From Aselliscus stoliczkanus (taxonomy: Eukaryota > Chordata > Mammalia > Chiroptera > Hipposideridae): DNA of 64,000 bases. Each line of letters opens with the position of its first letter. The stretch's first letter is position 1. The position numbers and the translations under genes are program-made. Positions 46,726 through 59,183 of this stretch are shown piece after piece. Below the pieces are notes generated by a model, which searched no databases, had not been told where the DNA came from, and saw only the letters and a list, made by a program, of their open reading frames with translations. The stretch covers positions 81,486,687-81,550,686 of the forward strand of contig CM066732.1 of NCBI GenBank assembly GCA_033961575.1. Reading direction: 5' to 3'.

Positions 46726-48629
46726 AAATAAGTTCCATATAAACACAAGTATATTCTGGAATGATTGAGTAGAAAATAAAATAACTTAAGCAATGTATAA
46801 ATATATAAGCCTATTCTTTGAAGCAGCAAGTAGATAATATCAACAAATCCAATTAAAGAAAAATAAATGCAAAAAAATCAAAACCAGGAGAAATGATATA
46901 TAATAACAGATATGACAGAACTTAACAAACTAACACATTATTATGGTAATAAAGTAGAAATATCTATATAGTATTTTCCTTAAATTGATTTATTACAACA
47001 TAAAAAAACCTGAACAATAACTATAAATATTGATACAAAAATTCAGTTAGATACAACAATGGTACATTACATTTATGGCAAATAATTTGAAAAAAAATGC
47101 ATGTACCAGATTACATTTCCTTTCAATAGAATAGAAAAAGCCTAGCATTGTGCAAACTGTTGTATAAATACTGTTATAGCCTGAATGTTGAGCCTGACAA
47201 AGTAAGTAAGCACAGAAAAAATAGAATGGTAAATGTCATATTGAAAACAGCATTTCAGGAAAATGGACTTGGTCGAGAGGTATGAAATGAATTTTGTGTG
47301 GCAAAGGTTAAAGTTTTTACTGTAGAAAATTTTCTCTGACACTTTTCATTGGGGATTCCAACATTTCAGTAGCTATACGTTTTTCTCTTAGGTCAATGTG
47401 CTTCTTCAGAACAGATGTCTCCAATTTCCACTTGCAGGATATAAACTTGACTTCCAGCATTCTTGGAACATGTTGGGATATGTGGCTAATGGTGTTAATA
47501 TTGAGGGAAAAAGAGAGACTGGATGAACTTTAAAATTCTTGTATTCTTTGTCTCCACATATTAAAGCTAGGCAAATGATGGAATGAAACTGCCCATAACA
47601 GAAATATGGAAATTAGGAATTAAAGCTAATTTGAGAGCAAGAATAATGGCCTTCGCTGTTGAATTTGAAGTGATATTGAGAAATCAAGTAAGAATATCAG
47701 TCAGTGGACATGTAGGTATATGGGTGTTGTTTAAGTAGGGCTAAATTTAGAATTAAGAGGATGCTATGTTTGTTATTAATTACTTTTTGTTATCTTAAAC
47801 TGTGTATGAATTTTTTAACAGCTAACAGTATTGTTTTTCAGTACACACTGGTATCCTAAAGAAAAAAAAAAAGAATGCCTAATGCCTAGCCTATTTCTTC
47901 TTTTAGATACAAATATAATATTCTGTTGGTCATTAATAGTATCAAGAGTATTAATATTATCAAGAGTATTACCTTTATGTAATTATACCAAAACAATGAA
48001 GATACAAAAAAAACAAGGTTTAAATTAAAAAAAAAAATACACTGGCAAATTAGTGCAAAGACTGATCCACTCAAGCTATTAATATAAAGATTATGGAGCC
48101 TTATTTTCATAAAATGTTTTTCATTTTCATGAAATGTTTAGTAGAATCAGAACATCAGGGCGGCATGCGCAGAGGGCATTCTTCCTCAGCAATGAGGATT
48201 ATACTCTGCATTTGGCCACTGCTACCGTTTAGATGTTTGCTGTGATGCCATCTGTTAAGGTTGATTGTGCAGTGACCTTAGGCAGTCTGAAACCTGTTCA
48301 ATTGAGCCCATATATAGAGTTCTGGGTGGAAACCAGGAGGACAGATGGTAGGGTTGGAGATGAGGAACTTGTTTGTTACAGATGATGAAAATCATTCTTC
48401 TTGCCAAAGGCATTAAATGTGATATCCTTGGCACAGCGTTTCTCAACAAATAAGATGTCCCAATCGGTGGGTTAGCTGCAGGTGAACTGAAGCATTCAAC
48501 AGTCTCTGACTATTTAGGTTTGCCTAGTTCTTTACTTTTATATCCCTGGCATCCTAAGATCAAGTCAATGTTCAGCAATAGGACACTTTGTGCTCAGTTA
48601 AGTACAACATTTCACATATGTAGTTTTAA
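46726..48629. other. Unassigned sequence
   Basis: No gene or certain repeat. 48160-48450 has higher complexity and fewer T/A runs than its surroundings, but no ORF or RNA fold that I can defend. Confidence 0.35.
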
Positions 48630-48641
48630 AAATATACTTGT

Positions 48642-49089
48642 GGGGCTGGCTGAGTGGCGTGTTGGTTAAGAGCTGCCTTGGGATGCCAGCGGCTCTGGTT
48701 AGGGATCCCACATATGAGGGCCAGTGACACTGCCCTCTGCAGCTAAGATGGTGAACAACAGCTCCACCTGGAGCTGGGCTACTGTGAGTCCTGGTGATGG
48801 CATAGCTGCAGCCTCTGCTGCAGTGGGGCTGCCATAGGCTACAGTGAGTGGCTGGCAGCCAGTGTGAGCAGCTGGCAGCCGGTGTTAGCTGCCAATAGCC
48901 ACTGTGAGCGGCTGTCCAGAGGCTGGCGATATATCTGCCTCACCCAGGAAGAGTGCAATGATGATACCAACATGGGCCAGTGAAGCGACGTCCTCCACAA
49001 CTAGACTGAAGAACAAAAGGACAGCAACTTGTCTGTTCTCCTCCCCCAATTCCCCAATAAAAATCTTAAAAAGATAAAAATAAATAAAA
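48642..49089 (+). mobile_element. Long tRNA-headed SINE
   Basis: Head 'ggggctggctgagtggcgtg', body through 'cctctgcagctaagatgg', GGCAGCC-type middle and 'attccccaataaaaatctt' with A-rich tail. Imperfect duplication aaatatacttgt / aaattatacatgt. Confidence 0.9.
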
Positions 49090-49460
49090 TAAAATTATAC
49101 ATGTACAACTGTTAATACAAACTGGACTATAATTCTACAGCTAATTAAAATATTTTCAATTGAATGTGTACAAACAGAAGAAAAACTTCTATAAGGAAAC
49201 TGAATAAAGAATTTCAACTAAATCAACTAAATTTTAATATCTATATACATGAATCATGAAGATTTCTCAATTCCAATTGTTTAATAAAATGTATTAAAAT
49301 GCAATTAAAATTTTATAAGAAATAAATATGTGTATGATCAGACACAATAATTACTACAAAGTGATATTTACAATTTGGGAAGCTGAAAATCTTCCCCATT
49401 GACAGATTTTTTCCTCTCCCTATTAGACAGCCTTAAAATGCTACTCCATTGTAGAATTCA
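49090..49460. other. Unassigned AT-rich sequence
   Basis: No recognised element. Confidence 0.35.
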
Positions 49461-49462
49461 TA

Positions 49463-50730
49463 TTGGATTTTTGAAAACTCATGACGTATTTTTTCTATTT
49501 TTTTAAAGGTCATTTATTTATATAAAGAACAAAGATCAATCAATGATATATTGCCTGTTTTGTTCGATAACCTTTTGCCATCTTTCAGTGAGCTTCATAA
49601 TTCCTCGTATATGGAAGGACCTGTCTTTATCAGCGAAAAACTGAACAAGATGCTGATTTACAGCCTCATCTGATTGCATTATACCACGCAAGAAGTTTGG
49701 AAGAGAGCGAAACAAGTGGAAGGAAGTCTGATGGCACAAAGTCAGGTGAGTATGGTGAGTGTAGCAACACATCCCAGCCCAGCTCCAATAATTTTTGACG
49801 GGTGATCAAACTTGTGTGTGGTCTCGCGTTGTAGTGATGGAACACAACTCTTTTACTATTAACAAGCTCTGGACTTTTCTGGATGATGGATTCATTCAAA
49901 CTGTCTAATTGCCCATAGTACACATTCAAATTGATTGTTTGGTTCCTTGGTAGGATCTCGAAAAACATGACACCTTTAAAATCCCACCATAACCTTCCTC
50001 TGATGAATGTCTGCTTTTGATGTCCTTTGAGGCAAATCATCGCATCAAGACCAAGACCTTTTGTGCACAACAGTGTTGTAAACAACCCACTTCTCATCAC
50101 CAGTTATCAGTCACTTAAAAAAAGGATCATTTTCCTCACATTTATTGAGCATATTACAGATGATTATATGTGCAGTCAAATGAACTTTGAGTTCATGAGG
50201 AACCCAAATATCGAGCTTGCTTACGTATCTCAGCTTTTTCAGATGGTCGTGAATATTTGAATGACAGATATTCAATGTTTCTGCAATCTCTTGTGTTGTG
50301 TAACATCAGTTTGACTTGATCAATGCCTTTATTTTGTCGTCATCAACCTTGGTAGGCCTCCCTGACCAAGGAGCATCATTGAGATCAAAATCACCAGCAC
50401 GGAATTTTGTCAACCATCATTGGCACTGACGTTCTTGTAGAGATTGTCACTGCAAACTTTATGCGACTTTTCACAAGCTTGATGTGCGTTCTTCCCTTTG
50501 CGGAAGCAAAACAGTAAAATATAGCAAAAATGCACAGTTTGGTCTTAACTTCAACTTGTGTAAAATCTCCAAAACTCAACCAAATCACTCATTTTTTTTT
50601 AGAATGAAGCTAGAACTGTCAGCTGTCTAATGATATAGCAATAACATATATGCGAATGACTCTAGTGCTCCCAAAAATGAACTAGTGCCATCTGTTGCAA
50701 AAATGCATTATGGCTTTTCCCACAATCCAA
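49463..50730 (-). mobile_element. Full-length mariner transposon
   Basis: A 1,268-bp element, the usual mariner size, with terminal inverted repeats TTGGATTTTTGAAAACTCAT (49463) and, on the other strand at 50730, TTGGATTGTGGGAAAAGCCA. TA duplications lie at 49461-49462 and 50731-50732. It carries one transposase on minus. Its ends match the small element at 61206-61284. Confidence 0.94.
49536..50600 (-). pseudogene. Mariner transposase, inactive
   Basis: Minus-strand mariner-type DD34D transposase in several frames. The N-terminal part is shifted around 50590-50390. The catalytic core (50100-49666) shows 'WWDFKGVMFFEILP' with the first Asp, then HHYNARPHTS where the second catalytic Asp of the HDNA motif is Tyr, and 'YSPDFVPSDF' with the third Asp kept. 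The C-terminus (49772-49536) ends in 'IMKLTERWQKVIEQNRQYII'. Loss of one catalytic Asp plus frame shifts make it dead. Confidence 0.9.
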
Positions 50731-50732
50731 TA

Positions 50733-51059
50733 TCTAAGCTATGTAAACTAAAGGAAAATTTTAAAGCATTTTCTTAAGCAAAGGATAGTTAGAGTCAAAA
50801 TTCAATATGAAAAAAGTGAACAATGTAGATTATATCAACTTTTAGAATTAAAAAAAATGTCTGTAAGGGTCTTTCATGAATCAAACCTCTTGTTTCCTTA
50901 CATCTTATTTTAAATATAGCTGGGCAAAATGTATGACATTTTTCTGTGAGTAATACATTTCAAGAATCTGTATTTAAAAACATACATATGCTACCAAAGA
51001 AGTAAATACTTCATTTTATTGTTTGTATAAATACTTTTATATAGGTATGCAATTTTCCG
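50733..51059. other. Unassigned sequence
   Basis: Nothing recognised. Confidence 0.35.
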
Positions 51060-51550
51060 CCTTTGGTTACTATATCTTGGAGATCTTCCTGTCAGCACAC
51101 GGAGTTTTTCAGTCTTTTGAACTGGTACATAGCATCCATAGGATGAATGGCATGTAATTTATTTAGCCATGTCCATGTGAGTGGACATGCTGGTTGTAAC
51201 ATTTCCTCTTCCTTTGGTTATTATTGATCATGTTGCAGGGACATTCTTATTATACTTACTGTGCCCATGTTTGAATATTTTCTAGAGCACATATACTAAA
51301 GTGTGATTTTGCTATGAAAAAAATAGGTGAACCTTTAACATTAATATTTCCATTTCTCCCTCCAAAGTGGCTCTACCAATTTAAACTCCTAGCAGCTGTG
51401 TATAAGATTACTATTTTCCTACAATGCTGAAAATAACTAATCTTAACGAATGTTCTGATTTTTGTTAATATTTGATAAATACATATAATTATTGTTTACA
51501 TTTGTATTTCTCTATCAAGATAAATCTGTTGCTTTTCCCTCTTTAATCAA
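51060..51550 (-). mobile_element. Probable old L1 end, antisense
   Basis: Layout 'atcatgttgcagggacattc' (51226-51245), 'gtggctctaccaatttaaac' (51367-51386), 'cagctgtgtataagatta' and 'acatttgtatttctctatca' follows antisense L1M ORF2 C-terminus. Confidence 0.6.
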
Positions 51551-51829
51551 TTAATGTGAGAGAATATTCATTTATTCCATTGGTATGTCTATAGATTAAA
51601 TAGATATGTATTGACTACTCATTTTTATATTAGGCATTGATTATATATAATGGTGAGTGAAGTTGACACAGTGCCTGATGCAATGAAAGTGTTAAAAAAA
51701 TTTTATTGATAATTAGTATTTTATTTATAATTGTTTAATCTTCTCTAAGTCTGTGGTTATTTCCATTACTGATTCTGTTACAACTGTGATTTCACTATTA
51801 TTTTGCCCTACTCAAGGGCAAAATCATTA
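51551..51829. other. Unassigned sequence
   Basis: AT-rich, no feature. Confidence 0.35.
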
Positions 51830-52589
51830 TTTAAGGTATTTTGTGTTTGAAATTCCTCCATGTTATTGTGTGTTTCTTCCTTTTTATTATTGAGTAGTAT
51901 TCTGCTGTACAAATATATTAAAATATATTTATTGTCGTTTTGGTTTGTTTTGGTTTTCCCTTTGTGAACCAAGCTGCTATGAGCATGCTTTTATAACTTT
52001 TTTTGTAGGCATCTATTTTTATTTCTCTTGGAAATGTACCTAGGAATAAAATCATGTGGTCACAGAATAGATGCTTGTTTAATTTTCTGAGAAAATACAA
52101 AAAAAAATTTTTTTTCAAAAATTTTGCTTTTTTTATCATCCTACCAATAATATATGAGATTATTCCATATCTTTACTAAAAATTGTTGATGTTAGCTCTT
52201 TTAATGTACATATTCTTGAGTGTATACAGTTTTATATGTCTTTATGGCCCTAATTTACATTTCTCTGATGGCTAATGGTATTTAGTAACTTTATATGAGC
52301 TTATTAGCTATCCATACATCTTGATTTGTGAACCGTCTGTAGCAGTCTTCTTATTTATTTGTTTATTAATCAATTAATTAATTAATTATTTAAATTAGCT
52401 TCAGGTGTACAGGTTATTTGCTCTTCATTATTGACTTGTGGGTGCTCTTCATATATTCTGAAAATAAGTCCTTTGTTAGATGGATATAGATAGATACAGA
52501 TATAGATATAAATATAGATATAGATAGATATATTGTGTGACTATTTTCTCCTTTTCTGTAGCTTGAGGTAGCAATTGAAATTCTTCTTA
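51830..52589 (-). mobile_element. Old L1 ORF2 end, antisense
   Basis: Words such as 'ttgtgaaccaagctgctatg' (51962-51981), 'tttacatttctctgatggct' (52254-52273) and 'ataagtcctttgttagatgg' (52464-52483) follow the antisense ORF2 C-terminus. GATA units at 52487-52532 lie inside. Confidence 0.75.
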
Positions 52590-53022
52590 GGGCTGGCCGA
52601 GTGGCTCATTGGTTAAGAGTTGGCTTGGGACGCCAGCTCTGCGCAGCAGGGCCACAGGTTCGGATTCCACATGGGCCAGTAATGCTGTGCCCTCTACAGC
52701 TAAGATGGTGAACAACAGCTCGCCCTGGAGCTGGGCTGCCATGAGTCACCGGCGAAGACATAGGCTGCAGTGAGGTTGAAGTGGGCTGCCATAAGCTAGC
52801 ACGAGTGGCCGGCAGCCAGCATGAGTGGCTGGCAGCCAGCATGAGCTGTCATGAGCCACCCGGGAAGAGCACTTTGATCATAATACCAACATGGGCCAGT
52901 GAAGCGACGTCCTTCACAACTAGACTGAAGAACAAAAAGGACAGCAACTTGTCTGTTCCCCTTCTCCAATTCCCCAACGCTGTTCCCTCCCCCAATTCCC
53001 CAATAAAATCTTAAAAAAAAAA
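52590..53022 (+). mobile_element. Long tRNA-headed SINE
   Basis: Head 'gggctggccgagtggctcat', B-box-like 'ggttcggattcc' (52658-52669), GGCAGCC-type middle, and tail 'aattccccaataaaatctt' with A run. Duplication unclear. Confidence 0.9.
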
Positions 53023-54528
53023 TCTTAATAATAATAATAATTTTTCATTTTGTGAGGAGTTATGACCAGGTGTTTGAACATACACACAAAACACATTATG
53101 TTATGAAATTTTCACAATGATATCAGAAAAATCTGAGAATTTAGTTGAGATTGTTTTGTATTAATATAAATTTTTTTATTATTTTTTATTAATGTTTGTA
53201 TTAATATAAATTTTTATTAATATAAATTTAGCATTATATTATTTTACTTATTGTATTTTTTATGCAATACTTTTTTTATTTTAAACTTTTTAAGTTTATA
53301 CTTTTTAAAAGGATACAATCTTTTATTGAGAATTTTTCTTCTTTAAGGAATGGTAAGCACATTGAATTTTCATGGTCATAGTTTTTTTTTATTTTGCATA
53401 AAGATATTGAGTTAATTTGCTCTACAATCATGTTTTTCATCTATGATTATTTCTCTTTTCTCAGTTTTTTCTCCATACTTCTTTGTTTATATACATGCAA
53501 TTTTTTTTTAATCACTCTGAAAATGTGAACTTCAGGTAAGTTTTTTTACACTTATTTTGGTAAGTTCTTTTCAAAAAGGAACATTTCTTAAAACTTCATA
53601 TATTAGGCCCTCCCTTTAAACTCCTGAATCAGCCTACTCCATCTGTTAGGAAAGCATCTATGATTGCATAGAATTTGGCATTGACATGGATTTTTGTTAA
53701 AGAATCCTAATCTTGCATAGGCATAAGGAAAATAGGCAATTTTCTAATAATTTTCTATTTATGGATTTTGTAGTCTGTGCTGATAAAGGAGGGTATATAG
53801 GTATAGATAATACTTCCAAATTATTTTGTCATTCAAGATTAATCTAGAAGCCTAAATTAATAATGTGGTATTCCCTCTTTAACTGCCCATAACAGACAAC
53901 ATTTATCCGAAGGCCAAATGTTAACAAAAATGTTGTTTATACTACGTATGTGAGAGATTGTAAGTAAATGTAGAATAGGGTTCAAAATAAATTCAAACCA
54001 ATGTGCTTAGAACAATTAAAGATTCATATATAAAAGATTCCAACAGATCTAATATTTTCATCTCACTCTGTGCCTTCCCTTACTATCCAGCTCCCCACAT
54101 CCTGATCTGTAGGTAAAAGACTCTGTCATTATCTTAGGGAATAGCAGAAAAACTTTTGGACTTAGAAAACTATGTTCTGGGCAAACATCCCTCTGGCATG
54201 ATACAGCCTTGTCTGTAAAACACACAGGTCAGGAGTACTGGGATTTCAAAAAAACCTAGATTTTGACATCCACTCTGACTTGAATCAGCACTGTTATCTA
54301 AACTACACTATGAAAAACTATTAGTGGAGACCTTGCGTTTTACTCTTAATCCCAACACAATTTTTCAGGCGGTTCCATGTTCTCTTCACTTGATTGTTCC
54401 ATATCTCAATTGGGTTTAATTTATATCCAATTTCTTGAAATGTCATATGTGGATGATGTTCTCTGATTTATTGCTGGAATATATGATTTGTCCTAATAAT
54501 TGATCATTTATGTGAATTTTAAATACCT
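53023..54528. other. Unassigned AT-rich sequence
   Basis: No gene; 53150-53290 is almost pure A/T. Possible decayed L1 around 53300-53480, not certain. Confidence 0.35.
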
Positions 54529-54533
54529 GAACT

Positions 54534-55054
54534 TGTTGGAGAGCAGGCGATAATTCCCCCACTCTACCCTTCTTTAGTCCTTCTGGCTGGACTAGTCATA
54601 AAACTATAACATTGACACAAGACTAGATTAATAGGAAAATATACAGTTTAATATGTGCTCATGGGAAAATCACAATATGGTCCTCAGATTATAAAATGAG
54701 GCTCAAAGACGTGATTGAACTAGGCACGTTTTTATATTTTTTAGATAAAGAAACAAACTTCTGAGAAGTTGATAGGGCAAAGAAAGTTAGAAAGGAATCT
54801 AAGCAGATTTGGGCTTGGGTAGTAAATTAGATGTTTGTTTATACAGGCTTTTTTTTTACTTTGGATTTTATAACTCTGGTGATGTTTGTCTCTCAGTCCT
54901 TCAGGAGCAGAGAGGGCATAATCATAGAGATTTATTACCTTCTAAGAGGACAGAGGAGAGTCAGAGCTCTCCCTGCTTCTCAGATGATTTTAATTCAAAA
55001 TAATCAATATGACATTGTGGTATATCTTGGGGCAGCCTGTCCTGGGCCCCAACA
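54534..55054 (-). mobile_element. Class I ERV solo LTR
   Basis: A 521-bp TG...CA unit: plus starts TGTTGGAGAG and ends GGGCCCCAACA, so the LTR reads TGTTGGGGCC...CTCCAACA on minus. A likely 4-bp duplication (aact/agct) flanks it, the size used by class I elements. The U5 end (54534-54650) resembles that at 59302-59410. TATA-like sequence on minus near 54740. It is a non-coding LTR left by recombination; no retroviral genes are present. Confidence 0.78.
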
Positions 55055-55850
55055 AGCTCAAACTTTTATTTTGGACAGAAAATACTTTATGCATATGGCA
55101 TTTTAGGAAATGTTATTTTTTTTTCTTGCAATAGTTCTATTTTAGAAAGATGGTTTTGACTCACAAAGTTCACCTTCTATTACCTGTCATATTTTCTCGT
55201 GAAACTAGTGATTTTTCACCATTAGCAACTCCTTGGATAAGGAAGACTGTGCTCACCTAATTTTGGCATATAGTTAAAGATGAGATTTGTGTAGGTTGAA
55301 GATTTTGAATCTAAAGGAAAATAATCCACAATAATTTGATTTATTATTACTGATCTGGAAGCCTGAGGAGAGGTAAAGAGGCAGTTGAGACCACAGAAGT
55401 GTCTTAGTCTGTTTCCTGGGTTTGGTGTGAGTTCTCACTAAAGAGCAAGGCTTAACAGGATGTGCTCTCTGCTTGGGATGACACTTGTGGAAGAATCATA
55501 CCTGGGATCTTAGACCTCTGGTGAGATTTAAATCTTACCAATTTCCAGAGACAAGGAGAATTGTGAGTCTCCAAAGGATGCTGCAGCCTAAACGTAACCC
55601 CCTGAGTTATGGCATTTCAGCTAATTGCTGCCAGGTTCTCTTTAACTCTGTAGCTATCCTGCTTTTCTAGGGAAGAGTGGTTGTGTGTTAACCCATTCTC
55701 TGTTGGAATGTTCTCAGTGGCACCAAGTGTGCCAAAAATTCCTCAGAGTTTCTGACTTGTGGATGGTATTCAGTCACAGCTTCTATTTTTGGTATAGAGC
55801 TAGAAAATATTTTGTATTTGGTTGTATAGGCAATAAAATAGTAATTATAC
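55055..55850. other. Unassigned sequence
   Basis: 55370-55690 is less AT-rich but no gene or repeat is recognised. The ORF at 55485-55670 lacks support. Confidence 0.35.
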
Positions 55851-55852
55851 GG

Positions 55853-56130
55853 CACAAATTCTAAAGTTTGACAATATTTGAATTCAGTCTCTGCCTGTTA
55901 TTTAGCTTTGTGGACTCAGGCAAGTTGTTAAACCTCTCTCTCTAGGGTTTTTCTATATTTGTATATTCTGTGTTCTAAAGAATATATTCCTGTATTTTAT
56001 AATTTTCTGTATTTGTGAAATGGGGATAATAACTGTCTAATAGAGTTATTGTAAGGGTCAAATAAATCTGTTTATACATACATATATGTACATATCCATA
56101 TCTATCAGTGCCTAGCACATAATAAATGTT
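55853..56130 (+). mobile_element. MIR SINE
   Basis: 'ttagctttgtggactcaggc' (55902-55921), 'gttaaacctctct', later 'gtatttgtgaaatggggata' (56010-56029) and 'tgcctagcacataataaatg' (56109-56128) give the MIR order, with about 70 bp of extra T-rich sequence in the middle. Confidence 0.85.
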
Positions 56131-56232
56131 ATACATTTACTATTTATCCTTCCTACTGGAATTTGAGCTAATAGTACATGTGTACCTCTACTTTCACCTC
56201 CACATGTGAAAAGAGCTTGGAATAAATACAAC

Positions 56233-56271
56233 ACTCACACACACAGACACAGACACACACACACACACACA
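56233..56271. repeat. (CA)n microsatellite
   Basis: CA run with a few CAGA interruptions. Confidence 0.96.
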
Positions 56272-56277
56272 CCACTT

Positions 56278-57830
56278 AGGTATATCATTTTCAGACTGCG
56301 GAAATCCAGAGACAAAGAAAAAATCCTGAGGGTAGCCAAGGCAAAACAAAATACTTTAAAATAACAAAAATAAGATTTATATCAGGCTTCCCTTCAGAAA
56401 TCATGTAAGCAAAAAAGAGAGCAAAGTGATATATTTAGTGTTGAAAGTAAAAAACAAAACAAAACATAGTATTCTATAGTTAGTGAAACTATCTTGCAAA
56501 AATAAAGGAGAAAGTCTTTCTCATCAAAACAAATATTGGAGCTGGCTGAGTGGCATGCTGGTTATGAATTGGCTTGGGTTGCTGGCTCTGAGCATCATCA
56601 GGGCCTGGTTCAGATCACACATACGAGGGCCAGTGGCACTGCGCCCTCTACAGCTAAGGTGCTGAACAACAGCTCCGCCTGGATCTGGGCTGCTGTTAGT
56701 GGCCGGGTGATGGGTGTAGCTCCAGCCTCTGCTGCAGGGAGCTGCCATAAGCTACATTGAGTGGCCGGCAGCCAGGCAGCCAGGGTGAGTGGCTGGCAGC
56801 TGGTGTGAGCTGCCAAGAGCCACTGTGAGCGGCAGTCCAGAGGTCAGCGACCAATTTGCCTCACCGGGGAAGAGCGCAATGACGATACCAATATGGGCCA
56901 GTGAAGCAATGTTCTCCAAAATCAGACTGAAGAACAAAAAAGGACAGCAACTTGTCTGTTCCCCTCCCCCAATTCCCCAATAAAATCTTTAAAAAAAAAA
57001 AAAGTTGGAGGAAATAATCACTAACAGGTTTGCTCTGTAAGTAATGTTAGAAGTACTTCAGGGAGACAGAAAATCATACAAATCAGAAATTTGGATAGAT
57101 ATAAACAATAGAAGAGTGTCAGAGAATAAATAGAGGTAAATAAAATCTTTTATTTTTTATTTTCTTAATTTTATCTAAATATAATCGTTTAAATCAATAA
57201 TTGCATTGTCTTGTGTTATACAGATAAATGCAATGAGGGCAATGTCACAAGGGATATTCTGTTATAAAGTTCATATACTATATGTGAAGTCATTTGAAGG
57301 TGGATTTACATAATTTAAAATGCATAAGTAAACTCAAGCAAAAACAGGAAAAACATTAGAAAGCATAAATGACATGCTAAAAGAGCAGATGCTATTGAAT
57401 CATATTAAACTCTTAAAACTAGATAGGTAAGAAAAATTGAAAAAGGAAACAAAGAAGAAATGCAACAAATACAAAACCATTACTAGAAGGTAGATATTAC
57501 TCTGACTATTGTAATGAACACTATAAATGTTAGTGAACTAAATATAGCCATTAAAATATATTCTCAAATTGGATAAGCAGGTTTCTATAAAAAGTAAAAA
57601 GATCAATTGAAAACTCAGATAGGTTAAAAGTAAAGCTATTGATACAGATGTAGCATGGTAATATTAATCAAAAGGGGAGAATGTGCTACGATTTTGAAGC
57701 CATTTCAAAAGAGGATATTTTGAATTATTAAAAACTAAAAATATTGTAGGAAAGAAGTATCAAATGTCTAAATAAAATTTGAAGAACTGACATTCTGAAA
57801 AGCAATTATACTCAGGCGGTTGTAATACGA
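56278..57830 (+). mobile_element. Old L1 ORF1 end to ORF2 start, split by a SINE
   Basis: Sense ORF1 C-terminal codons ('gaaatccagagacaaagaaa', 'tcccttcagaaatcatgtaa' at 56389-56408, 'ttgcaaaaataaaggagaaa') up to the SINE, then 'taatgttagaagtacttcag' (57042-57061) and a long inter-ORF spacer ending near the ORF2 start. Not translatable. Confidence 0.75.
56537..57003 (+). mobile_element. Long tRNA-headed SINE
   Basis: Head 'ggagctggctgagtggcatg', body 'gccctctacagctaagg', GGCAGCC-type middle, and tail 'caattccccaataaaatctt' with A run. Inserted in old L1 ORF1. Duplication not clear. Confidence 0.9.
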
Positions 57831-58111
57831 GAGGATGCTTTACCTCAGAATAAGGAGAAGCGCCCTAATAATTTAACTGCCCAACTTTGGAGTACACTGT
57901 GTTCTGAGATAATCATGAGCAACCTGTCATTGGAAGCATCTAGAGAATGGATGCCAATATGCCTGGGATATTGCCATGCTGGCTGGTCTCTTTGCAGCAT
58001 TGTAGAATTTGAGCTGGATGACCTCAAAGGTCTCTGCCAAATCTGTGCTTCTATTGAAAAGCCTGTGAAGCTCTGCTGTTCATCAGCCAATGAAATGAGT
58101 TGTTAGCCTGA
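57831..58111. other. Unassigned sequence
   Basis: Ends in 'gagctggatgacctcaaagg' (58011-58030), a word shared by some old mammalian repeats, but I cannot name the family. Two overlapping ORFs of 63 and 81 residues are not supported as genes. Confidence 0.35.
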
Positions 58112-58488
58112 TTTTTTTTTAAGTGGGGAATTAGGGGAATTGGGGAAGGGGAACAATCAAGCTGTTGTCCTTCAATCTTAGCCATGGAGGGCACAGCTAG
58201 CTCAGCTCCAAGTCCAGTCGCCATCTGGCCACCTTTCAGCAGCTCATGGCTGCTCAGCTCAAGGTGCCATGTTCAATCTTAATTGCGGGTGGGCATAGCC
58301 CACCATCCCATGCGGGACTCTAACCAGCAACCTTATTGTTAGGGGCATGTGCTCTCACCAGCTGAGCCATTCTGCCACCTGTTGGCAGCTCAGCTCAGGC
58401 ACAGCTCACTGGCCCATGTGGGAATCAAACTGGCAACCCTGTTGCTCAGAGCTCATGCTCCTAACCAGCTGAGCCACTTGGCTGGCCC
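58112..58488 (-). mobile_element. Two-headed tRNA SINE
   Basis: Minus-strand head near 58488 (GGGGCCAGCCAAGTGGCTCA), second head near 58370 ('caccagctgagccattctgc' on plus), tail near 58130. Same layout as the copy at 37137-37540. Confidence 0.87.
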
Positions 58489-58737
58489 CTGAAAGATTTT
58501 TTAAAAATTCTTTTTCTTTAGGGCCTAAAAAATATCTATATAACTAAATAATTTAAGAAAAATAATTGTCTCCTTCTCACAAGTCAAGACTTATAAAAGC
58601 CAAAAGTAACAATTCAAGTTGTGGGTGTGTGTGAAAGAGATATCATGGCATCTTGAAGACACTATATACAATTATAAGCAATTCTTTTTATAATTAAAAA
58701 ACATTTTTATTCGTAAAATATAGAGGCATATATAGAT
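58489..58737. other. Unassigned AT-rich sequence
   Basis: No gene or repeat recognised. Confidence 0.35.
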
Positions 58738-58752
58738 AGAACAATCTATTTT

Positions 58753-58854
58753 TTTTTTTTTGAGGGCAATGTCACTGGCTCTCATATGTGGGACCAAACC
58801 GGGGCCGCTGGCTTCCCAGGCCAGCGCTTAACCACCGCGCCACTCAGCCGGCCC
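58753..58854 (-). mobile_element. Short tRNA-headed SINE
   Basis: Same short form as 2890-2996. Perfect 15-bp duplication agaacaatctatttt at 58738-58752 and 58855-58869. Confidence 0.93.
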
Positions 58855-59183
58855 AGAACAATCTATTTTGAATTCCTTGGAATTCTACCACCCAGTGATA
58901 AATGTGGTAATTATATTTTTTTAACGTTCTGTGGGCTTGTCATATATACCCTTTATTATATTGAGGTGCATTCCCTCTATACCCACTTTATGAGAGTTTT
59001 TATCATAAATGGATATAGAATTTTGTCAAATGGTTTCTCTGCATCATGAGATGAACATATGATTTATATCGTATATTTTGTTTATGTAATGGATCGCATT
59101 GATGTATTTGCAGAGGTTGGACCATCTTTGTATCCCTTGTTAAAACCCACTTGATTGTAGTATGTGGTTCTTTTAATAATGTA

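Noticed and set aside
57845..58106. Overlapping sense and antisense ORFs of 63 and 81 codons
   Set aside because: No domain, and the sequence ends in a word shared with old interspersed repeats; not enough to call a gene.
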